Shown here: piece after piece, positions 6,220-13,312 of the stretch
Layout of the letters: every line of letters begins with the position of its first letter
Numbering within the stretch: the first letter of the stretch is position 1
Assembly (NCBI RefSeq): GCF_938030725.1
Contig: NZ_CALHIQ010000118.1
Location: 1-13,715, forward strand
Direction: 5' to 3'
Length of the DNA stretch: 13,715 bases
Source of the DNA: an uncultured Fretibacterium sp.
GTDB taxonomy: Bacteria > Synergistota > Synergistia > Synergistales > Aminobacteriaceae
Program-made: the position numbers and the translations under genes
Notes under the pieces: generated by a model
The model's database searches: none
What the model saw: only the letters and a program-made list of their open reading frames with translations
Told to the model about the DNA's origin: nothing

Positions 6220-7935
6220 ATGAACGCCCTGCTAGCAGTCGCCAGGGGCAGCCAGCCTGCGGACCTCGTGATCCGGGGGGCCCGCGTCGCGAACGTCTTT
6301 ACCATGGAGTACGAGGAGGTCGACGTCGCCGTCTGCGGGGACCGAATCGCGGGCGTCGGCAGGGGCTACGAGGGGCACCGCGTCCTGGACGCGGAGGGGG
6401 CCGTCCTGGTCCCCGGCCTGATCGACGGGCACGTCCACATCGAAAGCAGCCTGATGGCGCCGGCGGCCTTCGCGGACGCCGTGGTGGTCCACGGGACGAC
6501 CACCGTCATGGCGGACCCCCACGAGATAGCGAACGCCCTGGGGCTTCCCGGCGTCCGCTACATGTACCTGGCGAGCCGCGGACTGGCCGTGGACGTCTTC
6601 CTGGGCGCGCCCTCCTGCGTCCCCGCATCCGGATTTGAAACGCCCAGAGATGAGCTGGACATGATGGCCGTTCGGGAGATGCTTCAGGAGGGGTGGTGCA
6701 CCCACCTGGGAGAGGTGATGAACTACCCCGCGCTCATCGAGGGGGACCCGGACGTGTGGGGCAAGGTGGCGGCGGCGGGCGACGTCGTCCTGACGGGCCA
6801 CGCTCCGGGCGTTTTTGGAAAGGACCTGAACGCCTACCTCACGTCGGGCGTTTCGTCGGACCACGAGTGCGTGGGCCTTGAGGAGGCGCGAGAGAAGCTG
6901 CGGCGCGGCATGTGGGTGATGATGCGCGAGGGCGCCTCCTTCCCCAACCTGCGGGCGCTCCTCCCCCTGCTGAAGGAGAACCCGCTCCTGGCCGCGCGCT
7001 GCATGGTCGTGACGGACGACGCCACGGCGCGCTACATCCGGGACACGGGGCACATGGACGCCAAGCTGCGCATCATGATCGAGGAGGGTGTAGACCCCCT
7101 CGTGGCCCTCCGCATGACGACGCTCTCGCCGGCGGACTACTTCCGCCTGTGGGACCGGGGGGGCATCGCGCCCGGACGCCGGGCGGACCTCGTGCTGGTC
7201 GATGACCTGGCGAGCTTCAACGTGAAGCATGTCTGGAAGGACGGGCGCGCCGTCGTCCAGGACGGCGTCGCGGTCAAGGGTGCGCAGGCGCGCTCCATCC
7301 CCCTGCCCCACGCGGCGCAGACGATGCCCCTCACCGAGGAGCAGCTTCGCGTCCCCGCCGAGGGTGAAACGATGAACGTCATCGAGATGAGGCCGGGCGA
7401 GATCATCACCGGATCGCGGCGGATGCCCCCGCTCGTGTCGGAGGGGAACGCCGTCCCCGACCCGTCCCGCGACCTCGCCAAGATCGTCGTGATGGAGCGC
7501 CACCACGGCACGGGACGCTTTGCCGTCGGCTTCGTCACGGGATTCGGGATGCAGCGCGGCGCCATCGCCTCGTCCGTGGCCCACGACGCGCACAACTTCG
7601 TGGCCGCCGGCATGGACGACCGGTCCATCGTCACGGCGCTGGGGCGCCTGTGCGAAACGGGCGGCGGCCTGGTCCTCGCGGAGGGAGAGGCCGTGCGCGG
7701 CAGCCTTCCTCTGCCCATCGGCGGCCTGATGACCTACCTGGACGCCAAGGGCGTCGCCCGCGCTCTGGAGGACCTGGAGTGGGAGGCGGAGCAGCTGGGC
7801 CTGCAGCTGCCCCACCCGTTCATGGCCCTGTCCTTCCTGTGCCTCTCCGTCATCCCCAACCTCCGCATCACGGATCAGGGGTACGTCGATATCGTGAGGG
7901 GCGGACTTCAGCCCCTCTTTTCCAAGGGCGACTAA
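6220..7935 (+). CDS. ade: Adenine deaminase
   Basis: The 571-residue product is full length for the Ade (amidohydrolase superfamily) family, which converts adenine to hypoxanthine and ammonia with a metal centre in the cytoplasm. Visible family motifs are GLIDGHVHIESS (H71, H73), GTTTVMADPHEIAN (D99, H101, E102), GEVMNYPAL, TGHAPG (H194), SSDHE (D214, H215), REGASFPNL and VTDDATARYIRDTGHMD (D266, D267). IAPGRRADLVLVDDL marks the return to the small beta domain. The C-terminal third, with RHHGTGRFAVGFVTGFGMQRGAIASS and SVAHDAHN, is the adenine-deaminase-specific domain absent from most other amidohydrolases. No key residue appears missing. ATG 6220 has GGAGG at 6205-6209. The gene lies 60 nt after the kinase and 63 nt before the permease with no terminator in between. 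Confidence 0.96.
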   Translation: MNALLAVARGSQPADLVIRGARVANVFTMEYEEVDVAVCGDRIAGVGRGYEGHRVLDAEGAVLVPGLIDGHVHIESSLMAPAAFADAVVVHGTTTVMADPHEIANALGLPGVRYMYLASRGLAVDVFLGAPSCVPASGFETPRDELDMMAVREMLQEGWCTHLGEVMNYPALIEGDPDVWGKVAAAGDVVLTGHAPGVFGKDLNAYLTSGVSSDHECVGLEEAREKLRRGMWVMMREGASFPNLRALLPLLKENPLLAARCMVVTDDATARYIRDTGHMDAKLRIMIEEGVDPLVALRMTTLSPADYFRLWDRGGIAPGRRADLVLVDDLASFNVKHVWKDGRAVVQDGVAVKGAQARSIPLPHAAQTMPLTEEQLRVPAEGETMNVIEMRPGEIITGSRRMPPLVSEGNAVPDPSRDLAKIVVMERHHGTGRFAVGFVTGFGMQRGAIASSVAHDAHNFVAAGMDDRSIVTALGRLCETGGGLVLAEGEAVRGSLPLPIGGLMTYLDAKGVARALEDLEWEAEQLGLQLPHPFMALSFLCLSVIPNLRITDQGYVDIVRGGLQPLFSKGD

Positions 7936-7998
7936 GCTCCACAGCAGGGGTGCGCGGCCGCCGTTCCAAACTTATCTCTTATAAGGGGTGTCTTGATC

Positions 7999-9318
7999 AT
8001 GATGTCGTTTCTGGATCGCACGTTCCACGTCAGGGAAGCGGGGAGCTCCGTCCGCACGGAGTTTCTGGCCGGCCTGACCACCTTCGTCACCATGTCCTAC
8101 ATCGTCTTCGTCAACCCGGCCATTCTGAGCAAGACGGGCATGGACTTCGACGCGCTGGCAGTGGTCACCTGCCTCAGCTCGGCGCTCGCCACGTTCCTGA
8201 TGGCCGTGCTGGCCAACTACCCCATCGGGCTGGCGCCGGGCATGGGGCTCAACGCCTTCTTCACCTACACCGTCGTGCTGGGAATGCAGATCAACGGGGC
8301 TCCCGTCACCTGGCAGATGGCCCTGGCTGCCGTGTTCATCGAGGGCGCGATCTTCATCCTGCTGACGCTGACCCGCGTCCGCGAGATGGTGGTCAACACC
8401 ATCCCCAAGGCGCTCAAGATCGGCATTTCGGCGGGCATCGGCTTCTTCATCGCCTTCATCGGGATGCAGAGCGTCGGCATCGTCGTCCACAACGACGCGA
8501 CCCTCATCGCCCTGGGAGAGATCGGCGAAAACGTCCCGGCGCTCCTTGCCATCGTCGGGCTGCTCCTGATGGCCGTGCTCACCGCCCACCGCGTCCCCGG
8601 CTCCCTCCTGATCGGCATCCTGGCCGTCACCGTCCTTGCTGCCGCCTTCGGGATCACGACGCTGCCCGAAACGTTCGTTTCGACGCCGCCCTCCATCGCG
8701 CCGCTGTTCTGGAAGATGGACTTCTCCCTCGTCCGCGAGCCGGACTTCTGGGTCGTGGTGTTCACCTTCTTCTTCGTGGACTTCTTCGACACCGTGGGGA
8801 CGCTGGTGGGCGTCTGCAGCCGCAGCGGGCTGCTGGACGAGGAGGGCCGACTGCCCAGGGCGAAGGGTGCCCTCATGGCCGACGCGATCGGCACCGTCGC
8901 CGGCGCGATCCTGGGGACCTCCACCGTCACCTCCTACGTCGAGAGCTCCAGCGGGGTGGCCCAGGGAGGGCGAACGGGCCTTAGCTCCGTCGTTACCGCC
9001 GTCCTCTTCATCGCCGCCATCTTCTTCACGCCCATCGTGGGCATCGTTCCGGGCTGCGCCACGGCCCCCGCTCTGATCCTGGTGGGCGTCTACATGATGA
9101 TGAGCCTCCGGGACCTGGATTACAGCGAGTGGACGGACATCTTCCCCGCGATCCTGGGCTTCACGATGATGCCCCTGACCTACAGCATCGCGACGGGCAT
9201 CGAGTTCGGCGTCGTCTCCTACGTGCTCGTCAAGAGCTTGTCTGGCAAGTTCCGCGACGTGAGCGGCCTCATGACCTTTTTGGCCATCCTCTTCACCCTG
9301 AAGGAGCTCCTCTCCTGA
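7999..9318 (+). CDS. AzgA-type purine (adenine/guanine/hypoxanthine) permease, NCS2 superfamily
   Basis: The 439-residue product is a multi-pass inner-membrane protein. It shows the AzgA/YicO/PbuG-like signatures: TEFLAGLTTFVTMSYIVFVN near the N-terminus, GLAPGMGLNAFFTY (residues 77-90), DFFDTVGTLVGV (from D261) and GTSTVTSYVESSSGVAQGGR (306-325, with E315). These elements form the substrate site and the two pseudo-repeat halves of the 14-helix fold. The expected reaction is proton-coupled uptake of purine bases; which base is preferred cannot be read from the sequence. Next to ade, adenine is the natural candidate. I chose ATG 7999, ten bases after AAGGGG (7983-7988). An in-frame TTG at 7993 and an ATG at 8002 are alternatives. 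It is the last gene of the operon, followed by a strong terminator. Confidence 0.93.
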   Translation: MMSFLDRTFHVREAGSSVRTEFLAGLTTFVTMSYIVFVNPAILSKTGMDFDALAVVTCLSSALATFLMAVLANYPIGLAPGMGLNAFFTYTVVLGMQINGAPVTWQMALAAVFIEGAIFILLTLTRVREMVVNTIPKALKIGISAGIGFFIAFIGMQSVGIVVHNDATLIALGEIGENVPALLAIVGLLLMAVLTAHRVPGSLLIGILAVTVLAAAFGITTLPETFVSTPPSIAPLFWKMDFSLVREPDFWVVVFTFFFVDFFDTVGTLVGVCSRSGLLDEEGRLPRAKGALMADAIGTVAGAILGTSTVTSYVESSSGVAQGGRTGLSSVVTAVLFIAAIFFTPIVGIVPGCATAPALILVGVYMMMSLRDLDYSEWTDIFPAILGFTMMPLTYSIATGIEFGVVSYVLVKSLSGKFRDVSGLMTFLAILFTLKELLS

Positions 9319-9351
9319 GCCGGCCCGTGGCGTTTCGGCCCCGACATCCTC

Positions 9352-9378
9352 AACTCCCCCGCAAGGGGGAGTTTTTTT
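9352..9378 (+). terminator. Rho-independent terminator of the purine operon
   Basis: A perfect 9-bp stem AACTCCCCC (9352-9360) and GGGGGAGTT (9365-9373) closes a GCAA tetraloop and is followed by T's through 9378. It lies 33 nt after the permease stop. Confidence 0.92.
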
Positions 9379-9483
9379 GACGGCGCCCAGAGCGCGGCCC
9401 CTTGCCCTTCCCTGCGCTTTCATGGATAATAGACGCCAGGTATCGTCGGACCTCCATCGGCGCTCAAGAGCGCGCTTTCGCCG

Positions 9484-11061
9484 GTGGAGAAACTTTTTTC
9501 GTCAGAGAATGGGAGATCGTCCGTGCAGTTTTTCGTGGAGATGAAGAGAGATAGGGCGGCCGCCGGATTTTCGACGTTCGACGAATTTTTGGCTCGGACG
9601 GCGAACGAGGACCGCCAATTTTTGACCGTGGAGGAGCTTCCCCTCTTTGCCCCCACGGCCTGCGGCATGGCCAACGGCGCCGGAGGCTGGGTCGTCCTAG
9701 GGGCGGAGTGGCTTGAGGAGGAGGGCCGCGCCGCGCCGCGGGGGCTCCGAAGCCCCGACGCGCTGCGCGACCAACTCGCGGCCGACTGCGGGAACGGCCG
9801 GACCTTCAGCGCGACGCTCTCCGTCACCTTCCACGTGCTGCAAGACCCGGCGCTGATCCTGCTGGCCCGCGTCCTGCCGGCCGAGTGGCACGAGCGTCCC
9901 GTGTGCGTCGGGCAGGACTATGTCCGCGGGACCTGGCGCCGCACGGAGGGCGTGGGCTTCCTGTCGGGCGTCGGAGCGCGCTTCCGCCTGGGACTGGATG
10001 CCCTCGAAAGGCTGAAGGACGACCGCCCCGTCCGCGGCATGAGCCTCGACGACCTTCACGAGGAGAGCGTTGCCTCCTTCCGCTCCGCGGTGGTCCAGCG
10101 CCGGCCGGAGTGGTCGGAACTGCCCCTTGAGGCGTTCCTGGCCCGCGCGCAGGTCCTCTCAGGCGGCGCCGTCACCCAGGCGGGGAACCTCATGCTGGGC
10201 CGCAGGGCCACGCGCGTCCGGGCGGAGGTCCGCAAGGGCAACGCCGAGAGCGAGGCCCTGGAGGTGCGCAACCTCTGGAAGGCGTACTCCGACCTGATGC
10301 CCCGCCTCACCCGCAGCCTCTCCCCGGCCTGCGCCGCAGCCTTCCGCGAGTGCTTCATCAACGCGCTTCTGCACGCGGACTACGACGCCGGGGACGTGAC
10401 GGTGCTTTTAAGGGGCGGACCGGCCGCCGCCCGCTTCAAAAACCCCGGCCTGATGCGGACGCAGCACCGGGGCGAGAGCGCCTGCCGCAACTTCCGATTG
10501 ATGAAAGTCTTTCAACTGCTGGGAGCCGCCCGGGGCGACGGGCGCGGATTGTCCCTCATCCGCCGCTATCAGCCCGACTTCGCGCTGCAGCAGGACGCGC
10601 TGGAGCTGACCACCACGGCGGTCCTGAACCTGGAGCCCATGGCCGCCCTTCAGGGGACGCCTCCTGCGGCGCGTCCCTCGGCACAGCGCCGGAAGGAGGC
10701 CGCCCAACGCCCCTCCCAGCCCGACGGCCAGAGATCGCAGCGAGAGGCGCTGTCGCAGGAGGCAGCGCCCGCAGAGGCCGAGCCGACGCCGTTCTTGCTG
10801 GCGCCCACGGCACCGGCTGAGGCGCCGGCGTCCGTCGAGGAGGCCGTTGCGTCGAGGGCTGTCGAGGAATCGGCCCCATCAGGGTCCGTTGAGAACGCCC
10901 CAACGGGGCACGCTGGGAAAGTCCCAACGGGACAGGGAGTTGAAGCGGAGAGAGCTGCAGAAGATGCTCCGGCGGCGTCCGAGCCCCGACGGCAGACCTC
11001 GTTCGGCAGCGCCGCGGACGAGTTGGAGCGGGCCATCGCGGAGATGCGCGGCAGGCCGTAG
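9484..11061 (+). CDS. AlbA_2 / HATPase_c_4 ATP-binding protein with a long low-complexity tail
   Basis: The 525-residue product looks like the 'divergent AAA_4/AlbA_2 DNA-binding' family, usually annotated as putative transcriptional regulators. The N-terminus (about 1-130) carries a weak AlbA_2 pattern: ENGRSSVQFFVEMK, then CGMANGAGGWVVLGAEW. The middle (about 270-370) resembles the GHKL-type C-terminal ATPase. It has RECFINALLHADY (E289, N293, H297, D299), the FKNPGLM turn (318-324) and a glycine-rich GDGRGLSLIRRY (351-362). From about 395 the protein becomes Pro/Ala/Glu/Gln-rich and probably disordered, ending ELERAIAEMRGRP. The start is GTG 9484, since upstream the frame closes at TAG 9430 and later starts (GTG 9538, ATG 9541) would cut the AlbA_2 motif; its ribosome-binding site is poor. 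The gene follows the purine-operon terminator, so it has its own unseen promoter. DNA binding and ATP use are family expectations, not demonstrated here. Confidence 0.75.
   Translation: MEKLFSSENGRSSVQFFVEMKRDRAAAGFSTFDEFLARTANEDRQFLTVEELPLFAPTACGMANGAGGWVVLGAEWLEEEGRAAPRGLRSPDALRDQLAADCGNGRTFSATLSVTFHVLQDPALILLARVLPAEWHERPVCVGQDYVRGTWRRTEGVGFLSGVGARFRLGLDALERLKDDRPVRGMSLDDLHEESVASFRSAVVQRRPEWSELPLEAFLARAQVLSGGAVTQAGNLMLGRRATRVRAEVRKGNAESEALEVRNLWKAYSDLMPRLTRSLSPACAAAFRECFINALLHADYDAGDVTVLLRGGPAAARFKNPGLMRTQHRGESACRNFRLMKVFQLLGAARGDGRGLSLIRRYQPDFALQQDALELTTTAVLNLEPMAALQGTPPAARPSAQRRKEAAQRPSQPDGQRSQREALSQEAAPAEAEPTPFLLAPTAPAEAPASVEEAVASRAVEESAPSGSVENAPTGHAGKVPTGQGVEAERAAEDAPAASEPRRQTSFGSAADELERAIAEMRGRP
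10897..10933. repeat. Two tandem CCCC-AAC-GGGG-type palindromes inside a coding tail
   Basis: GCCCC-AAC-GGGGC (10897-10909) and GTCCC-AAC-GGGAC (10921-10933) are perfect 5-bp stems with the same AAC loop, 24 bp apart. They encode the repeated words APTGH and VPTGQ in the low-complexity tail of the AlbA_2 protein. Confidence 0.6.
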
Positions 11062-11142
11062 GCCCGACGCTCGCAGGACGAGGCGGGCGGGGCATCGAGC
11101 TGAGGTATGGGAGCGGCCCATCGCGGGCGGGGAGGACTTAAC

Positions 11143-11883
11143 ATGGCAAAGCCGATCATTGGAATTCTGGGCAACATCCTGGTTACGACGTCTTCCACCT
11201 CTGGGAGCGTCATGCGCCGCAGCTTTACGAACGACACCTGCGTCCGCTCCGTGGCGAACAACGGCGGCGTCCCCGTCATCCTGCCCTTCGTCAGCGACCT
11301 GAGCCTGATGGACCCCCTTCTTGAGGCGTGCGACGGGCTGCTGTTCCCCGGCGGGGACGACGTGGACCCCGCCTACTATGGGGAGGCCCCGCACGAGAAG
11401 CTGGGGGAGGTCGATCGCGCCCTCGACGAATGTTGGTTTCACGCCGCGCGATACGCTATGGAACGGCAGGTTCCCATGCTCGGCATCTGCCGGGGGGCCC
11501 AGCTTTTGAACGTCGCCTGCGGCGGCAGCCTGTACCAGGACATCGGCGAGCGGGGGGAGGACCACCTGACGCACGTTCAGACGGAGAAGCGCCACGTCGT
11601 CACCCAGACGGCGCGCGTCGTTCCGGGCACCCGGCTGGCCCGACTTCTGGGGCAGGAGGCCGTGCCGGTGAACAGCCTGCACCACCAGTCCGTCAAGGCG
11701 CTGGGAAAGGGCCTGATCGTTTCCGCTCAGGCGGAGGATGGAATCGTGGAGGCCATCGAGAGCGCCGACGGGTTGATCGTCGCCACCCAATGGCACCCGG
11801 AGGACCTGATCGACTCCGTCCCCGTGATGAACGCTCTGTTTCAGGACCTGACAGCCCGTGTCGCGGCCCGAAGGGGGGACTGA
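11143..11883 (+). CDS. Class-I glutamine amidotransferase-like hydrolase (peptidase C26, gamma-glutamyl-GABA hydrolase family)
   Basis: The 246-residue product has the fold and residues of the PuuD-like branch of peptidase C26: GLLFPGGDDVDPAYYG, the nucleophile elbow GICRGAQLLNV with C116, LHHQSVK, and the catalytic WHPED with H218 and E220. The catalytic triad is intact. PuuD-like enzymes cleave gamma-glutamyl bonds such as gamma-glutamyl-GABA in putrescine degradation, but this family also contains proteins with other or unknown substrates, and none of the other puu genes is here. ATG 11143 is preceded by GGGGAGG (11129-11135); an upstream in-frame ATG at 11107 would add 12 unrelated residues. 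It follows the AlbA_2 gene by 81 nt without a terminator and is probably co-transcribed. Its last codons and stop lie inside a copy of a repeat that is duplicated 55 bp downstream. Confidence 0.88.
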   Translation: MAKPIIGILGNILVTTSSTSGSVMRRSFTNDTCVRSVANNGGVPVILPFVSDLSLMDPLLEACDGLLFPGGDDVDPAYYGEAPHEKLGEVDRALDECWFHAARYAMERQVPMLGICRGAQLLNVACGGSLYQDIGERGEDHLTHVQTEKRHVVTQTARVVPGTRLARLLGQEAVPVNSLHHQSVKALGKGLIVSAQAEDGIVEAIESADGLIVATQWHPEDLIDSVPVMNALFQDLTARVAARRGD

Positions 11884-11940
11884 CGGCCCGTGAGCGCCAG
11901 CGAACGGCAGCCGGAAGGCTCCCCGAAGGGGGGACTGACG
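11867..11940 (+). repeat. 19-bp exact direct repeat spanning a stop codon
   Basis: CCCGAAGGGGGGACTGACG occurs at 11867-11885 and again at 11922-11940, 55 bp apart. The first copy encodes the end RRGD and the TGA of the peptidase C26 gene. Each copy contains a CCC-GAA-GGG mini-hairpin, and AGCC-GGAA-GGCT (11909-11920) lies between them. The reverse complement (CCCCTTCGGGG) matches the hairpin at 227-239. It may help end transcription, but no U-tract follows. Confidence 0.75.
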
Positions 11941-11974
11941 ATCTCGCCGGCTTTGAAAATGAAAAGGGTTGGAG

Positions 11975-12025
11975 CCCAAATCCGCAGGTTGTGATGGCCT
12001 GATCGGGGAGCAAGCCCATCGTTGC
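11975..12025 (+). repeat. Dispersed intergenic repeat, copy 2
   Basis: This segment aligns without gaps to 4208-4258 (42 of 51 identical). Here it sits 35 bp past the second 19-bp repeat copy, suggesting that 11867-12025 is one composite intergenic element. Confidence 0.65.
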
Positions 12026-12155
12026 ACGGGTTAAGCTGACTCTGGCCTTGCGCCCGTCCGGTGCGACGGAAAACGCGCAAAATCTGTCCCAACTTCACGT
12101 TAAAAATTTTGCCTGTGTTTTTGGCTGGAGGCTTGTATCGAGGAGGGATAACGCG

Positions 12156-13079
12156 ATGAAGGACAACCTCTCCGAGAAGGTCCCCCGCCCCTGGGTGCCG
12201 TTCCGCGAGTTCATCGGAAACAACCCCTACCTGGGGTTCTTCAGGACGAACAACCTGACCGTGATCGTGAGCCGCAGGCCGGTCTGTATGCTGCCCAACA
12301 GCTACCGGCACGAGAGCGTGCAGTTCTTCATCGCCCTCTCCCCGGTTCGGGGCGGGACGCGGGATGGACACCCCATCTTCGTCCCAGCCGGCTCCATCTA
12401 CCCCGTCAACGGCAGTCAGTCCCACGCGGTGACCGAGCCGATCCCCAACGTTTCCTTCATCAGCCTCTACTTCCGCTATGCCTTCTTCCAAAAGATGTGC
12501 CGTACCCTGCGCGGCAGTCCCGACACGGTTTTCAAGAACGACCTGATCCCCTACGACACCGAGCTCAAGGCCCTGATGCACACATTCTTCGTCGAGTACG
12601 GAGGGGGCAGAAGAGGTAGCCCCGGCATCGGTTCCGGAGTGACGGTTGACTGCATCGTCACGCAGCTTGCCGTCTGCCTCATCCGCAGGCTCCATTTCAC
12701 CGCGGCGGCCACGAAACAGCGCGTCCCAGGTGACGCAGAGCTGGCCCGGGCCGTTGACCACCTGAGCGAACACAGCGCCCCCTGCCCCCTCTCGGAGGTT
12801 TCCCAAATCGTTCATGTCAACAAGTTTACCGCCCTGCGCAAGTTTCGAGATCACACGGGCATGACGCCCCGTCAGTTTCAGATGGTGATCCGCATCCACC
12901 GCGCGATGGATATCCTGAAGGACCCCCGATGCACCATCGCCGAAGTGGGGGAGCTCTGCGGATTTCCTAACCCCAGCCACTTCGCGCGTGTGTTCCGCCA
13001 GAAAACCGGGCTCTCCCCCACCGAATACCGCCAAAAATCCCTCGATGAAGCCTCCCGGACCTCCAGGGTTTCCTCCTAA
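12156..13079 (+). CDS. AraC-family transcriptional regulator
   Basis: The 307-residue product has a C-terminal AraC/XylS DNA-binding domain (about residues 205-300) with two helix-turn-helix motifs. The first includes PLSEVSQIVHVNKFTALRKF and the linker HTGMTPRQFQMVIRIHRAMD. The second includes TIAEVGELCGFPNPSHFARVF and ends RQKTGLSPTEYRQKS, the classic family signature. The N-terminal 150 residues look like a cupin-type effector domain (HPIFVPAGSIYPVNGSQSHAV). Its ligand is unknown. ATG 12156 is chosen because AGGAGGG lies at 12141-12147; extending to TTG 12048 would read through the intergenic repeat region. AraC proteins usually control neighbouring genes; the secreted-protein gene at 13313 is the likeliest target, with autoregulation also possible. 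Confidence 0.93.
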   Translation: MKDNLSEKVPRPWVPFREFIGNNPYLGFFRTNNLTVIVSRRPVCMLPNSYRHESVQFFIALSPVRGGTRDGHPIFVPAGSIYPVNGSQSHAVTEPIPNVSFISLYFRYAFFQKMCRTLRGSPDTVFKNDLIPYDTELKALMHTFFVEYGGGRRGSPGIGSGVTVDCIVTQLAVCLIRRLHFTAAATKQRVPGDAELARAVDHLSEHSAPCPLSEVSQIVHVNKFTALRKFRDHTGMTPRQFQMVIRIHRAMDILKDPRCTIAEVGELCGFPNPSHFARVFRQKTGLSPTEYRQKSLDEASRTSRVSS

Positions 13080-13084
13080 AAAGT

Positions 13085-13120
13085 CAATAACGGAACAGGA
13101 AAGGGCCAATAACGGAACAG
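13085..13120 (+). promoter_or_regulatory. 14-bp direct repeat with 22-bp period, candidate AraC-type operator
   Basis: CAATAACGGAACAG is exactly repeated at 13085-13098 and 13107-13120. The 22-bp period is about two helical turns, as in the tandem half-sites bound by AraC proteins. The first copy begins 6 bp after the regulator's stop codon. Binding by the adjacent regulator is inference. Confidence 0.45.
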
Positions 13121-13170
13121 CCTTTTCCAAGGCAACGTGATATCCTGACAGTAGGGGCTTGTACAGGGAG

Positions 13171-13189
13171 GGAACGTTCCGGGAGTTCC
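13171..13189. promoter_or_regulatory. GGAACGTTCC palindrome and extra GTTCC half-site
   Basis: A perfect 10-bp palindrome at 13171-13180 is followed by another GTTCC at 13185-13189. The same GGAAC word occurs in both direct repeats upstream (13092 and 13114). No canonical sigma70 promoter is visible between 13121 and 13312, as might be expected of an activator-dependent promoter. Confidence 0.3.
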
Positions 13190-13312
13190 GCGAACATCTT
13201 TCGGTAGGAGAGGGAATCGGAAAGCGGGCGGAGGGGGCTCAGACATGTTCGCCATCCGTAGCGCGGTTGAGGCGCGCCGAAAGCTCAAAGAGGAAAGGAA
13301 GTGTTGTTCGTC

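Noticed and set aside
7936..7998. CTTAT...ATAAG inverted repeat (7971-7985) touching the permease ribosome-binding site
   Set aside because: It is only a 5-bp A/U-rich stem, too weak to argue for an RNA switch.
6232..9423. Two long minus-strand open frames opposite ade and the permease
   Set aside because: Both are antisense shadows with biased composition and no ribosome-binding sites; the plus-strand genes are unmistakable.
12048..12155. Upstream TTG start adding 36 residues to the AraC protein
   Set aside because: The extension is non-homologous in appearance, lies just past the repeat, and an excellent AGGAGGG precedes ATG 12156.
11841..13130. 429-codon minus-strand open frame opposite the AraC gene
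   Set aside because: It reads through the AraC gene and intergenic repeats and has no recognisable domain.
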